DNA of 64,000 bases, from positions 1 through 64,000 of the forward strand of contig NZ_JAJEQX010000005.1 of the NCBI RefSeq assembly GCF_020687545.1, given 5' to 3'. The DNA is from Ruminococcus turbiniformis. GTDB lineage: Bacteria; Bacillota; Clostridia; Lachnospirales; Lachnospiraceae. Under the pieces are notes generated by a model, which saw nothing but the letters and a program-made list of their open reading frames with translations, did not search any database and had not been told where the DNA came from. Numbering within the stretch: position 1 is the stretch's first letter; each line of letters begins with the position of its first letter. The translations under genes and the position numbers were made by a program. This document shows positions 1-9,422 of the stretch, piece after piece.

Positions 1-163
1 ACAGGTGAAGTCTGCCCTTTTTTAAGTCTTTACCGATAGGCAGAAAGAGCAAATGTGGTTATTGTAACTACTGCGGCAATTTCTTCGATTCATTCATGAG
101 TGATTACATTGCCGTGAATAATTCAGGTTTAAAAGATATAAATTGACAAAAGGAGGACAGGGG

Positions 164-1087
164 ATGGCTGCATATACGTTAAAACGGCTGGCGGCAGGGA
201 TAGTCTCCCTGTTTGTCCTTGCCACAGCAACTTTTTTTCTGGTACGGCTTATACCGGGAAGCCCCTTCCAGAACGGAGGGGTGTCGTCACAGGTTGTAGA
301 GGCGGTGGAGGAGGAGTATGGACTGAACGAACCGCTTTTAGACCAGTATATTACCTATATGGGAAATCTCATCCGGGGAGATCTGGGCGTCTCGTATCAG
401 GAGCCGGGAACATCTGTGGCGGAGGTGATCAAAAGGACATGGCCGGTCACGGCTTCTCTGGGGGCGGCAGCTCTTCTGGCCGCGGTAATTTTCGGCACAG
501 GGCTTGGAATCCTGCGGGCAGTGTCGAAGTATAAGGCAATCCGTGAAGGCATAGCGGCTGTAGGAATGATTTTTGCGGGGATTCCTAATTTTGCCGCGGC
601 TATCCTCCTTCTGCTTGTATTTAGCGTGAAGCTGGGATGGTTCCCGTCGGCAGGGCTTCTGACTCCTGCGCACTATGTACTTCCGGTGATCTCCCTGATG
701 CTTTATCCCATGGCGGTTATTTCCCGCCTGACAGGAAACGCTCTTGCGACAGAGATGGAAAAACAGTATGTACTGTTTGCCAGAGCAAAGGGACTGGGAA
801 ATGTCAGAATCTTATTTACCCATACCCTGAAGAATGCATGGATTCCGGTGTTGAATTATGTGGGGCCGGCTTCTGCATCCCTGCTTACCGGAAGCTTTGT
901 GGCGGAGAGCATCTTTACCATTCCGGGACTCGGACGCGAGTTTGTAAGCTCCATTACAAACAGAGATTATACTCTGATTCTGGGACTGACGGTTTTTATG
1001 GGAACAGTAGTAATTACAGTAAATCTCATAACAGATCTTGTGTGTGCGTGGATGGATCCGGGGACGCGACGGGGATATGGCGCATAG
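164..1087 (+). CDS. Opp/Dpp-type ABC importer permease (DppB-like)
   Basis: Integral membrane subunit of a peptide/nickel-class ABC importer, about 307 residues, the usual length for DppB/OppB/NikB. The N-terminal helix (ATFFLVRLIPGSPF), the DQY...GDLGVSY segment and the cytoplasmic EAA-type loop (ARAKGLGNVRILFTHTLKNA) are all visible. An in-frame TTG at 143 lies upstream of the AAAGGAGG site, so the ATG at 164 right after that site is the start. It is first in a five-gene unit with a second permease, a fused ATPase, a binding protein and cobalamin genes. The substrate is unknown: peptide, nickel/cobalt complex or corrinoid-related ligand are all possible. The family call is firm. Confidence 0.9.
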   Translation: MAAYTLKRLAAGIVSLFVLATATFFLVRLIPGSPFQNGGVSSQVVEAVEEEYGLNEPLLDQYITYMGNLIRGDLGVSYQEPGTSVAEVIKRTWPVTASLGAAALLAAVIFGTGLGILRAVSKYKAIREGIAAVGMIFAGIPNFAAAILLLLVFSVKLGWFPSAGLLTPAHYVLPVISLMLYPMAVISRLTGNALATEMEKQYVLFARAKGLGNVRILFTHTLKNAWIPVLNYVGPASASLLTGSFVAESIFTIPGLGREFVSSITNRDYTLILGLTVFMGTVVITVNLITDLVCAWMDPGTRRGYGA

Positions 1088-1113
1088 GAGGAAAAAAGAA
1101 AGGAGGATGGCCT

Positions 1114-1953
1114 GTGGATGGCATAAAAGATATAATACGGCTGGTCAAAGGAAACAGACAGGCTCTTGCAGGGTGGATTGTCCTGCTGGTCTGGATACTG
1201 CTCGCAGTCCTTGTGCCTTTGTTCTGGCCCTGGTCCTATTCGGAACAGAATGTTAAGCTTTGCAATCAGGCTGTATCCATGGAACATCTGTTCGGAACGG
1301 ATAAATTCGGGAGAGATATCTTTGCCAGAGTGTGGTACGGCGCAGGCATCAGTCTTCTGGTTGGGACAGTCAGCGCCTTGATCAACGGAAGCGTGGGTGT
1401 TCTCTACGGTTCGCTTGCGGGGTATGCGGGGGGATATGCAGATATAGTTCTGATGCGTATCGCGGATCTTATCACTTCTATCCCGTCCATGCTCTATGTA
1501 ATCCTGATTACACTCGCAGCGGGAGCGGGAGTGGGAAGCATCATCCTCGGGCTTTGTGTGGCAGGCTGGGTTGATACGTCGCGGATTGTGCGCGGAGAAA
1601 TCAGGAGGCTGAAAGAGACAGATTTTGCAGCGGCTGCCCGAATGGAAGGAATCCCCTGCATCAGGATTCTGTGGAGGCATCTGCTTCCAAACGCGGCAGG
1701 ACCGATAGTTGTAAATATGATTTTCCTGATCCCTCAGGCAGTCTTTACGGAAGCGTTTTTAAGTTTTCTGGGGGTTGGGCTTAAGCCTCCTGCGGCCAGT
1801 CTGGGGACAATAATACAGGAGGCGCGAAGCCAGATGATTTTATACCCGAATCAGATGATCTGTCCGCTTATCGTGCTGTGTGTGATGCTTCTGGCTCTCA
1901 ATACAATAGGAACTGCAGCGGAAGAGCAGATGCGGAGAGGAAAAAGCGAATGA
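1114..1953 (+). CDS. Opp/Dpp-type ABC importer permease (DppC-like)
   Basis: Second membrane subunit of the importer, about 279 residues. The signature FGTDKFGRDIFARVWYGAG after the first helix is diagnostic of DppC/OppC/NikC. The EAA loop is AARMEGIPCIRILWRHLLPN. The reading frame is open far upstream because it overlaps the previous gene in another frame. The GTG at 1114, seven bases after AAAGGAGG, is taken as the start. The stop overlaps the next gene's ATG (ATGA), which indicates translational coupling with the ATPase. Confidence 0.9.
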   Translation: MDGIKDIIRLVKGNRQALAGWIVLLVWILLAVLVPLFWPWSYSEQNVKLCNQAVSMEHLFGTDKFGRDIFARVWYGAGISLLVGTVSALINGSVGVLYGSLAGYAGGYADIVLMRIADLITSIPSMLYVILITLAAGAGVGSIILGLCVAGWVDTSRIVRGEIRRLKETDFAAAARMEGIPCIRILWRHLLPNAAGPIVVNMIFLIPQAVFTEAFLSFLGVGLKPPAASLGTIIQEARSQMILYPNQMICPLIVLCVMLLALNTIGTAAEEQMRRGKSE

Positions 1954-3731
1954 GTATTTTGGAGGTAAAGAATTTAAGCGTACAATATCATACCGGAAAC
2001 GGGGAGAAACAGGTACTTGACAGGGTCTCTTTTTTCGTAGAAAAAGGAGAAATTGCGGGTATCGTAGGAGAGTCCGGTTCAGGAAAGAGTACGGCGGTTC
2101 TTGCTGTGACGGGGCTTTTGGAAAAAAGTGCGTGTGTTCTGTCAGAGAAGATTGACGTTTGCGGCAAGCCGGCGAAGCCGGGACGGGATATCGCCGTGAT
2201 TTTTCAGGATTCCCTGAACAGCCTGAACCCTTCTGTTAAAATTGGCCGTCAGTTGGTGGAAACAATCCGTATTCACAGAAAGTGTACCGGAAAAGAGGCA
2301 AAAGAACGGGCGGAAGAATTGCTGGATCTGACCGGGTTCCACAATCCAAAGCTTCGGATGAGACAGTATCCTTTTGAACTTTCGGGAGGAATGCGGCAGA
2401 GAGCCGCCATTGCTGTTGCCCTTGCATGTGAACCCCGTGTCATTATCGCGGACGAACCGACAACTGCGCTGGATGCGGCGGTTCAGGTACAGATTCTCCA
2501 CCTTTTGAAGAGGGTGGTGAAGGAGACAAAAGCCTCGCTTCTTCTTGTAAGCCATGATATGGGGGTGATCGCTGCGCTTTGCAGCAGAGTATATGTGATG
2601 AAATCCGGCCGGATCATCGAACATGGAACAGCGGAACAAATCTTTTATGAACCTGTTCAGGAGTATACAAAAAAGTTATTAAAAGATACAAAGGGAACGA
2701 ATTATTTCCCGGCTGATGCGGCAGAAGAACCTCCGCTGCTTAAGCTGGAGCATGTGACAAAGATGTTCGGCACGAAAGAGGGAATACGGGATATTTCTCT
2801 GGAAATCCGTACAGGGGAGGTGTACGCCCTTGCAGGGGAAAGCGGCAGCGGGAAGACGACTCTGGCAAGAGTCTTAACCGGAATACTGACGCCGGATCAG
2901 GGGAAAATCCGGTACAGAGGAGAACTTATGTATACGGGAAACGGGAAGAAAACAGAGGTCGGGAAGAACGTATGGCGTGGAAAGATCCAGATGGTATTTC
3001 AGGATTCATATGGTTCTTTGAATCCCTGCATGACAACGGGACAGGCTCTTGACGAGGCTTTGCGGATGAAGGAAAAAGGCAGAAAAGCTGCGGCAGGGGA
3101 GCGCAGGAAGAAAGTGGAGGAAGTGCTCTGTCTGACAGGACTTTCTCCCAGGGATGCAGACCGGTACCCGTATGAGCTTTCAGGGGGAGAGCGGCAGCGG
3201 ATCGGGATTGCACGGGCACTTATCATGGAACCCGAGCTTCTGATCTGTGACGAGGCGTTTTCCGCTCTTGACGTTTCTACGAGAAAGCAGATGATGGAAC
3301 TGCTTCTGGACATCCAGAAAACCAGAAAGATTGCCTGTCTTTTTATCTCCCATGATCTGTCGCTGATCCGTCAGGTCAGCAGAAGAATCTGCATCCTTTG
3401 CAGAGGAAGTCTGGCGGAGACAGGAGAGACAAAGGATGTCTGTACGAATCCCTGGCACCCATATACAAAGATGCTTTTACAGTCGGATTTGCCTCCGGAA
3501 CCGTTGAAAGCCAGGAAAATTACTCCTGTTTTTGTTGAAGAAAATGAAAGGAAGGCAGACAGGGAGAAGGCATGTCCCTTTGTGGGATCCTGCGGCTATG
3601 CCTTAGAATGCTGCCACGAAAAACGGCCGGAGACATTTCGTTTTGGCACCAGGGAAACGGCTTGTTTCCTCTATTCAGAAGAACAAACCGGAAAACGTGC
3701 CGACGGGTACAGGATGACATCACAGATATAA
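1950..3731 (+). CDS. Fused tandem ATPase of the Opp/Dpp importer (DppD-DppF fusion)
   Basis: A 593-residue protein carrying two complete ABC nucleotide-binding domains, normally two separate genes. Domain 1 has Walker A GESGSGKST (about 40-48), signature LSGGMRQR and Walker B IIADEPTTALD. Domain 2 starts near residue 260 with GESGSGKTT, LSGGERQR and LLICDEAFSALD, where alanine replaces the usual proline of DEP. The C-terminus has the Cys-containing oligo_HPY-type tail (CPFVGSC...CC...AC). The ATG overlaps the upstream stop. As one chain it would power the two permeases encoded just before it. The family is certain; the ligand is not known. Confidence 0.92.
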   Translation: MSILEVKNLSVQYHTGNGEKQVLDRVSFFVEKGEIAGIVGESGSGKSTAVLAVTGLLEKSACVLSEKIDVCGKPAKPGRDIAVIFQDSLNSLNPSVKIGRQLVETIRIHRKCTGKEAKERAEELLDLTGFHNPKLRMRQYPFELSGGMRQRAAIAVALACEPRVIIADEPTTALDAAVQVQILHLLKRVVKETKASLLLVSHDMGVIAALCSRVYVMKSGRIIEHGTAEQIFYEPVQEYTKKLLKDTKGTNYFPADAAEEPPLLKLEHVTKMFGTKEGIRDISLEIRTGEVYALAGESGSGKTTLARVLTGILTPDQGKIRYRGELMYTGNGKKTEVGKNVWRGKIQMVFQDSYGSLNPCMTTGQALDEALRMKEKGRKAAAGERRKKVEEVLCLTGLSPRDADRYPYELSGGERQRIGIARALIMEPELLICDEAFSALDVSTRKQMMELLLDIQKTRKIACLFISHDLSLIRQVSRRICILCRGSLAETGETKDVCTNPWHPYTKMLLQSDLPPEPLKARKITPVFVEENERKADREKACPFVGSCGYALECCHEKRPETFRFGTRETACFLYSEEQTGKRADGYRMTSQI

Positions 3732-3755
3732 ACGTTCAGAAGAAGGAGAAAAAGG

Positions 3756-5423
3756 ATGAAGAAAAAAATACGGATAATGAAACGGCTGATTGGAAAAAAG
3801 ATGATTGTGATGCTCTTGGCGGCAGCTGTACTGTGTGCGACTGTACTTTGCGGATGCGCATCAGACGGAAAAAGCAGAGGAGACGCTGCGAGAGCGGACG
3901 GAGAAAAGGAGATTACGGTGGCAGTCAACAGTGAGACCGGGACTTTGGATCCGGCAGGTTCTATTGCGCTTACCTATCTTTCTTATTCCGTAACGGCCTT
4001 AGATGAACTGCTTACATACGATGAAAACGGGGAAATTGAATACAGGGCGGCAGAATCCTTCGAGGTAAATGAGGATTCTACAGTCTGGACATTTCATTTA
4101 CGGGAGGATGCCCTCTGGTCAGACGGAACACCGGTTACGGCAGAGGATTTTCTGAACACGATCCGCCGCGCACTGGATCCGGCTTCGGGAAGCGGGTATG
4201 CAGTTTACCTTTTCCCGATCAAAAACGCGGAAGCAATCTACAACAAGGAAGCGGATATGGATACGCTTGGTGTAACTGCGCCGGATGATTATACTCTTGT
4301 TTTTTATCTGGAAGAGTCATGCGTGTATTTCCTCGATCTGCTCAGGCTTCCGGTATATACGCCCTCCTGCGCAAAGTATGCGGATTCTGTGAGCAGCGGA
4401 TGGGATAAAGATCCTGCGACAAGTCTTTCGAATGGGCCGTTTCTGCTGAAGGAATATGTGCCGGATCAGTATTTTGTACTGGAGAAAAATGACTATTATT
4501 GGAATAAAGATGAAGTTCATCTGGATCGGATCATCTACCGTTTTTTTGACGATACACAGGCTATGGCATCGGCTTATGAGACAGGTGAGGTAGACGTGGC
4601 GGTTTCACTCTCCTCTGCGGTGATGGAACTTTATGAAGGAAAAGAGGATCTGATGGTGACGGATCAGATTGCCACACGGTATATTTATTTCAATCTGAAT
4701 GTAGAGCCTTTTGACGATGTGAAAGTGAGAGAAGCGTTTAATCTTGCTATTGACCGGGAAGAACTGTGTCAAATTATCGGCGCGGATACAGAACCGACAT
4801 ATAATCTGGTAGCAAAATATATGGTCAATAAAACTACGGGAGAGCGTTTTGTGGACGAGGCCGGGCAGCCATTTGAGGAAAATGTGGAGCGGGCACAGGA
4901 ACTTCTTGCCGAAGCCGGATATCCGGATGGTGAAGGTTTTCCTGTTCTGACATACAGCTATCCTTCTCTTGAGATGGATTCAGACACCGCTCAGGTTATT
5001 AAAGAACAACTGAAGGAAAACCTGAACATTGATATTGAACTGAAGGCACAGGAACTTCAGGCAAACTACAGCAGCCGTTATGCAGGAGATTTTGACCTGT
5101 GCAGGATGAACTGGACCGCAGACTTTGCTGATCCGTATACATATCTTTCCATGCTTCTTTCTAACAGTACATATAACTGCAGCGGAATTTGTGACGAGGA
5201 GTATGATGCGCTTGTGGAGTCGTCAAGCCGCGAACAGGATCCTGAGGTTCGCTTTAGTCTGCTTCATCAGGCAGAGCAGAGGGCGGTGGGAGAGCAGTTC
5301 TACATTATTCCGCTCTATGCCATGAAGAGTGTAAACCTGGTTAATCCCCAAATTACAGGACTTAGGCAGATCCCGGCAAGCGGAGCGCTGGAATATCGGT
5401 ATGCGGATATCAGTCAGGGGTAA
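3756..5423 (+). CDS. Extracellular solute-binding lipoprotein, SBP family 5
   Basis: Ligand-binding component of the importer, 555 residues. A charged N-terminus and hydrophobic stretch end in the lipobox L-C-G-C with the lipid-attachment cysteine at residue 34, so it should be anchored outside the membrane. The mature part has the family-5 pattern: DELLTYDENG, WSDGTPVTAEDF, SNGPFLLKEY and the lobe-crossing YIYFNLN near the middle. AGAAGGAG precedes the chosen ATG. Family 5 binds oligopeptides, nickel complexes and some glycans. The cobalamin genes that follow hint at a metal or corrinoid link, but this is inference. Confidence 0.9.
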   Translation: MKKKIRIMKRLIGKKMIVMLLAAAVLCATVLCGCASDGKSRGDAARADGEKEITVAVNSETGTLDPAGSIALTYLSYSVTALDELLTYDENGEIEYRAAESFEVNEDSTVWTFHLREDALWSDGTPVTAEDFLNTIRRALDPASGSGYAVYLFPIKNAEAIYNKEADMDTLGVTAPDDYTLVFYLEESCVYFLDLLRLPVYTPSCAKYADSVSSGWDKDPATSLSNGPFLLKEYVPDQYFVLEKNDYYWNKDEVHLDRIIYRFFDDTQAMASAYETGEVDVAVSLSSAVMELYEGKEDLMVTDQIATRYIYFNLNVEPFDDVKVREAFNLAIDREELCQIIGADTEPTYNLVAKYMVNKTTGERFVDEAGQPFEENVERAQELLAEAGYPDGEGFPVLTYSYPSLEMDSDTAQVIKEQLKENLNIDIELKAQELQANYSSRYAGDFDLCRMNWTADFADPYTYLSMLLSNSTYNCSGICDEEYDALVESSSREQDPEVRFSLLHQAEQRAVGEQFYIIPLYAMKSVNLVNPQITGLRQIPASGALEYRYADISQG

Positions 5424-5461
5424 AAGTACGGAGCAATGCCAGGGAAAGGAGGTGGACATTT

Positions 5462-6514
5462 ATGATGGAGCTTGTCACAGGAGGGAGCGGCAGCGGGAAA
5501 TCCGCCTATGCGGAAGAGACGCTGTGCAGGCTGTATCCTTTTTCAGCCGGCGTTGATGACAAAGAAAAAAGGGGTATGGCGGATGTACATCGGTATTATA
5601 TTGCAACAATGCTGCCATGGGATAAAGAGACGGAAAAAAAGATCGAGAGACACCGCGCCATGCGTTCAGGCAGAAGATTCCAGACATTGGAGTGGTATAC
5701 AGATCTGGAGGGGAAGCTCAAGAGCAAAAAAAGCCCTCCCATGGAAAATGCGGATGTTTTGCTGGAATGTGTTTCCAATCTGACGGCTAATGAGATGTAT
5801 GAAGAAAAGAAAAGGGACGCAGCCGGTGTTGTGTTGCGAGGCATAGTCAGTCTGAAGGAAAGATGCAGAAACCTGATAGTTGTGACTAATGATGTGTTCA
5901 GTGAATCTTTGGAGGCATCTTCTGAAATGCAGTTGTACAAGGAAATGCTGGGAAAAATCAACTGTGCTCTGGCCGATACGGCAGACCGGGTTACAGAGGT
6001 GGTTTGCGGGATCCCGTGTGCGGTTAAGGATCTTTCGGTGCTGCGCAGCGAGAAATTCGGAAGGCAGGGCAAGAATATATCTGCAGTGGACGGCAGGGAA
6101 TATAAATGTCCGGCAGATGAGAAAAAAGGTGGGAGAGGCTTGAGAATTATAACGGGTGGAACATTACAGGGAAAACTCTCTTTTGCAAAGCAGATGTATC
6201 CCGGAGAAAAATGGACAGATGGAAAAACCTGCAGACTGGAAGAGGTACAGTCGTGCTGCGCAATGAACCACTTTCACGAATTTATAAAACGCTGGCTTGA
6301 ACAGGGAAAAGGATGGAAAGAACTGGCAGACCTCATATTGGAAAAGAACGGGAACCTGATTCTCGTGTGTGATGAGGTGGGGTGCGGCCTTGTGCCGGTG
6401 GATACTTTTGAAAGGAAATACCGGGAAAGTGTGGGAAGGATTATGTGCTCGCTTGCGGGCCAGGCAGAGCGGGTAGACCGGGTGGTCTGCGGTATCGGGA
6501 TGAGAATAAAATAG
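5462..6514 (+). CDS. cobU: Tandem CobU-like protein (adenosylcobinamide kinase/guanylyltransferase plus CobU-like domain)
   Basis: A 350-residue protein, about twice CobU length. The N-terminal half has the CobU P-loop GGSGSGKS (7-14), the guanylylated-histidine segment KIERHRAMRSGRRFQTLEW, LLECVSNLTANEMY and the C-terminal VVCGIP. CobU converts adenosylcobinamide to its phosphate and then to GDP-cobinamide in the cytoplasm. The second half (from about 226) repeats the fold, ending VDRVVCGIG, but its P-loop is the altered GGTLQGKLSFA, lacking the usual GxGKS. The second domain may be structural or regulatory. A strong AAAGGAGGTGG precedes the start. The gene sits between the ABC importer and cbiC. 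Confidence 0.8.
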   Translation: MMELVTGGSGSGKSAYAEETLCRLYPFSAGVDDKEKRGMADVHRYYIATMLPWDKETEKKIERHRAMRSGRRFQTLEWYTDLEGKLKSKKSPPMENADVLLECVSNLTANEMYEEKKRDAAGVVLRGIVSLKERCRNLIVVTNDVFSESLEASSEMQLYKEMLGKINCALADTADRVTEVVCGIPCAVKDLSVLRSEKFGRQGKNISAVDGREYKCPADEKKGGRGLRIITGGTLQGKLSFAKQMYPGEKWTDGKTCRLEEVQSCCAMNHFHEFIKRWLEQGKGWKELADLILEKNGNLILVCDEVGCGLVPVDTFERKYRESVGRIMCSLAGQAERVDRVVCGIGMRIK

Positions 6515-6567
6515 AACGAGACTATCCAGAAAACAACAAGCTTATTGTGAAAAGGAAGGAAAGGGAA

Positions 6568-7197
6568 ATGAATACAGAACTTGAACAGGTGCTGCCTGCT
6601 CAGATTGAGAAAAGAAGTTTTGAGATTATAACAGAAGAGCTGGGAAAAAGAAAATTTATTCCGGGAACAGAGACGATTATAAAACGCTGCATCCACACCA
6701 GTGCGGACTTTGACTATGCAGAAAATCTGGTTTTTTCTGACAATGTGGTGGAGAAGGCTCTGTGTGCGATTCAAGGCGGGGCATCGATCGTTACGGATAC
6801 TCAGATGGCAAAAGCCGGAATTAATAAGAAGAAACTGGCACAATTTGGCGGTGAAGTGTACTGTTTTATGCCGGATGGCGATGTCGCAGAGGCTGCATGT
6901 GAGAAGAAAATTACAAGGGCTGCTGCATGTATGGATAAAGCGGCAGAATTGCATGGAAACCTTATTTTTGCAGTCGGAAATGCTCCGACTGCTCTGGCGC
7001 GTCTTTATGAACTGATTAAGGAAGGAAAGGTTGCTCCGAAACTGATTATTGGTGTACCCGTTGGGTTTGTCAATGTGGAACCGTCAAAGGAACTGATTCT
7101 AAAGCTTGAGAATATTCCTTTTATTGTGGCAAAAGGGAGAAAAGGTGGGAGCAATATTGCCGCATGTATATGCAATGCCCTTCTGTATATGCTGTAA
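6568..7197 (+). CDS. cbiC: Cobalt-precorrin-8 methylmutase CbiC
   Basis: A 209-residue protein that moves the C-11 methyl group to C-12 to give cobyrinic acid in the anaerobic cobalamin route. The HTSADFDY motif places the catalytic histidine at residue 43, as in CbiC/CobH. The VGNAPTAL and GVPVGFVNVEPSK segments are also typical. The open frame extends upstream into the cobU-like gene, but GGAAGGAAAGGG just before the ATG at 6568 decides the start. It is the last gene of the importer/cobalamin run. No clear terminator follows. Confidence 0.9.
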   Translation: MNTELEQVLPAQIEKRSFEIITEELGKRKFIPGTETIIKRCIHTSADFDYAENLVFSDNVVEKALCAIQGGASIVTDTQMAKAGINKKKLAQFGGEVYCFMPDGDVAEAACEKKITRAAACMDKAAELHGNLIFAVGNAPTALARLYELIKEGKVAPKLIIGVPVGFVNVEPSKELILKLENIPFIVAKGRKGGSNIAACICNALLYML

Positions 7198-7314
7198 TGC
7201 AAGGCGGCATAATTAAAATTTAAAACCCCAGATCAAAACAAATTGCAGGAAGCTGAAAACTGCTGTAAGATAAGCATGTCAGATACAAACAGATGTTGGA
7301 AAGGAAAGACGGGT

Positions 7315-8182
7315 ATGCAGTTGTTGTTGAAAAACCGGCCGGTATTGGAGATACGGGAAAATGGAACATGCAAAGTGCTTGATCTGGACAGGCTGCCGTT
7401 CGCACTTCGGAGGGAAAATGTACAATTTGTCGATTTTATTGAATGGGCATCGAACAGGACTCTTTCCATCGGACGCAGTTATGCGAAAGAAATTTTAAAT
7501 TCGTTCAGGCTGTCTCAGACAAACAGATACGCAGTGTGTAAAGCATGCCGCGGCTTAAGTCTTGAGGACTCTTACTGGATCAGGCAGGACGGCGATGAGA
7601 AATATTCATACGCCGGAACTTACTACGCTTGGAGCAAGCGCGAAAGGATGGATCAGGCGCGGGGACAGAATATATCTTCACAAAATAGGAAAATACGAAA
7701 TCCCGGCGGACCAGATTCTTACGCTGTTTGATATTCCGCATATTCATTATTCTGTTTCGGAAAAAGAAGAAATTGAGTCTTATCTGACGCCGGAAAGATA
7801 TCAGTGGATTGAAGGAGTCGGGGAGGCTGTAGTTCATTCGGAACTTTTTACGTCAGAAGAAACATCGCTTGTTACTTTCGAAGAGTTTCAGATATTCTGT
7901 TCTTATTATGGAATGAATCCTTATGAGGAAGCCAGGGCGATTGACCATACCTTTTATCTGAAAATGCAGATTGCGGATTATCTGCTGAACAATACTGACA
8001 GGCACGAACAGAACTGGGGGTTCCTGATGGAAAACAGTACGGGGAAGATAATCGGGTTCTGCCCGCTGTTTGATCACGACCACGCATTTTCGTCTTATGA
8101 TAACGTGATGTCCCAGACAACAGAAACAGAAATGACATTGCGGGACGCGGTTATAGAAAGGCAGAGACAGTTATTACTGTAA
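7315..8182 (+). pseudogene. Broken HipA-like kinase-fold protein (internal deletion and frameshift)
   Basis: Two partial frames make one gene. The first (from ATG 7315, preceded by GGAAAGGAAAG) covers an N-terminal domain and runs to SLEDSYWIRQDGDE, then changes to unrelated residues. The second frame picks up at HTPELTTLGASAKGWIRRG and carries the HipA-C-like catalytic pattern DYLLNNTDRHEQNWGFL and the metal-site PLFDHDHAF. Relatives as I remember them have a few dozen residues between these parts, so an internal deletion with frame change near 7590-7610 is inferred. The 3' end also looks short. It probably makes no active protein. Confidence 0.75.
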
Positions 8183-8202
8183 GCTGTCGGAAATATCGCA
8201 AT

Positions 8203-8276
8203 GTAAACGTTCGCTTCCCGGTCACCGAGAAAACACTGCTTCAGGTTTTCGCGGTGAGCGGGAAGCGAACGTTTAC
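8203..8276. repeat. 32-bp imperfect inverted repeat between convergent genes
   Basis: Arms 8203-8234 and 8245-8276 match at 30 of 32 positions around a 10-base loop. They share the core GTAAACGTTCGCTTCCCG. The element lies between the broken HipA-like gene and the convergent IclR gene, as a bidirectional terminator would, but no run of Ts follows on either strand. It could instead be a small mobile or structural repeat. No second copy was noticed in the window. Confidence 0.7.
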
Positions 8277-8319
8277 TGTTAAGCCGGCCCGGCGGGAACA
8301 GACAAGGTTCTCTGCCGGG

Positions 8320-9096
8320 TTATTTTTTCCAGCATTTGAACAGATTATCCGTAATTTCTGCGGAAGCTTCTTTGAGCGGAGGAAGATAGACCAGCAGGTC
8401 TTCTGGATTTTCCACGCTTATAAATCCACTGAAAGAAAGCGCGGCAATGGTATTGCCGGAATGGTCATAAACCGGTACTGCGATACAGCTTCCGTTTACG
8501 GAAGATTCTTTATCGTCGAAGGCATATCCCTGAGCCGCTACTGTGCGAAGCTGCTTCCAGAACTCATCGGGATCTGTGATTGTGTGCTGCGTGAACGGCA
8601 CCATTTCCACAGAGTTGATGATCAGGTCGATCAGGTGAATAGGAAGCTGCGCAAGCAGGATTTTCCCTCCCGCGCACGCATAGAACGGAAGTTCTGAATA
8701 CATCGGGGGCACATAGTCAATCAGGTTTCTTGTCCTGGACTGCTGGATAATATAGCAGCTGCTGCCGTCTCTTACGATCAGATTCATCGCGTGGTTGTAT
8801 TTTTCTGTATATTTCTGCATTGTAAAAGCGGATATTTCTTTCGCAGCCAGATAGAAATTATCCTTTTCCAGTGCAAAACTTATTTTTTCTCCAATGATGT
8901 AGCTTTTGTCGCTGCATTGATAAACCCATCCGTCCGCCTCAAGAGTTTTCAGTATGCGGAAGGCTGTAGAAGGGTTGATTTCGCATATTTTGGCAAGTTC
9001 ATTCGCGCCCAGTTTCTGATTGCGTTCGCGGAGAATATCCAGAACTTTCAGTGCGTGTTCAATCATTTTGATGGTTTCCGGTGCTTCTTTACCCAA
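8320..9096 (-). CDS. IclR-family transcriptional regulator
   Basis: A 258-residue regulator with an N-terminal winged helix (ALKVLDILRERNQKLGANELAKI...) and a C-terminal IclR effector domain (FYACAGGKILLA, GYAFDDKESSVNGSCIAVPV). A TTG start at 9096 is chosen because AGAGGGGGA lies just upstream; the next ATG has no such site and would clip the DNA-binding domain. It is divergent from the DapA/LarA operon. Similar palindromes lie in its own leader, mid-gap and on the operon promoter, so it probably controls both. The inducer is unknown, likely a sugar-acid-type substrate of the operon. Confidence 0.92.
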   Translation of the reverse strand: MGKEAPETIKMIEHALKVLDILRERNQKLGANELAKICEINPSTAFRILKTLEADGWVYQCSDKSYIIGEKISFALEKDNFYLAAKEISAFTMQKYTEKYNHAMNLIVRDGSSCYIIQQSRTRNLIDYVPPMYSELPFYACAGGKILLAQLPIHLIDLIINSVEMVPFTQHTITDPDEFWKQLRTVAAQGYAFDDKESSVNGSCIAVPVYDHSGNTIAALSFSGFISVENPEDLLVYLPPLKEASAEITDNLFKCWKK

Positions 9097-9140
9097 GTGA
9101 ATCCCCCTCTCTGTAGATAAAATATTAGTTATAAAATAGG

Positions 9141-9156
9141 TGAAATGAGCATTTCG
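9141..9156. promoter_or_regulatory. IclR-type operator candidate 1 (iclR leader)
   Basis: TGAAATGAGCATTTCG contains GAAATG and CATTTC arms around two bases. It lies 45 bases upstream of the IclR start, fitting autoregulation. It shares the TGAAAT/ATTTC core with the other two sites. Confidence 0.5.
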
Positions 9157-9257
9157 ATAATTGTAAAAACAATATATTAAAATGTCTGTATATTTCTATA
9201 AGTATAAAATATCATTTGAACAAGCCGGTGTCAACGGGAAAATGCCGAAAAATCGAA

Positions 9258-9273
9258 TGGAATAGGTATTCCA
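9258..9273. promoter_or_regulatory. IclR-type operator candidate 2 (mid-gap)
   Basis: TGGAATAGGTATTCCA has perfect 7-base arms around GG. Like site 3 it is followed directly by GAAATG, so the two sites are sequence relatives rather than chance palindromes. Confidence 0.5.
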
Positions 9274-9422
9274 GAAATGAAAAAACAAGTGGATAAAAAG
9301 GAAAACCATGAAAAATAGACGAATAATAAGGCTGGAAAATAAGCTGTGAAGCGAAGAAAATACTAAAAATTTGTACAAAATAACAAAAATATATGATAAT
9401 AAAAATATTATCGAATAAATTA

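Noticed and set aside
9-146. Open stretch with CGYCNYCGNF-like residues before the first permease
   Set aside because: No start codon with a ribosome site, a stop just upstream and no family I recognise; possibly the tail of a gene outside the window.
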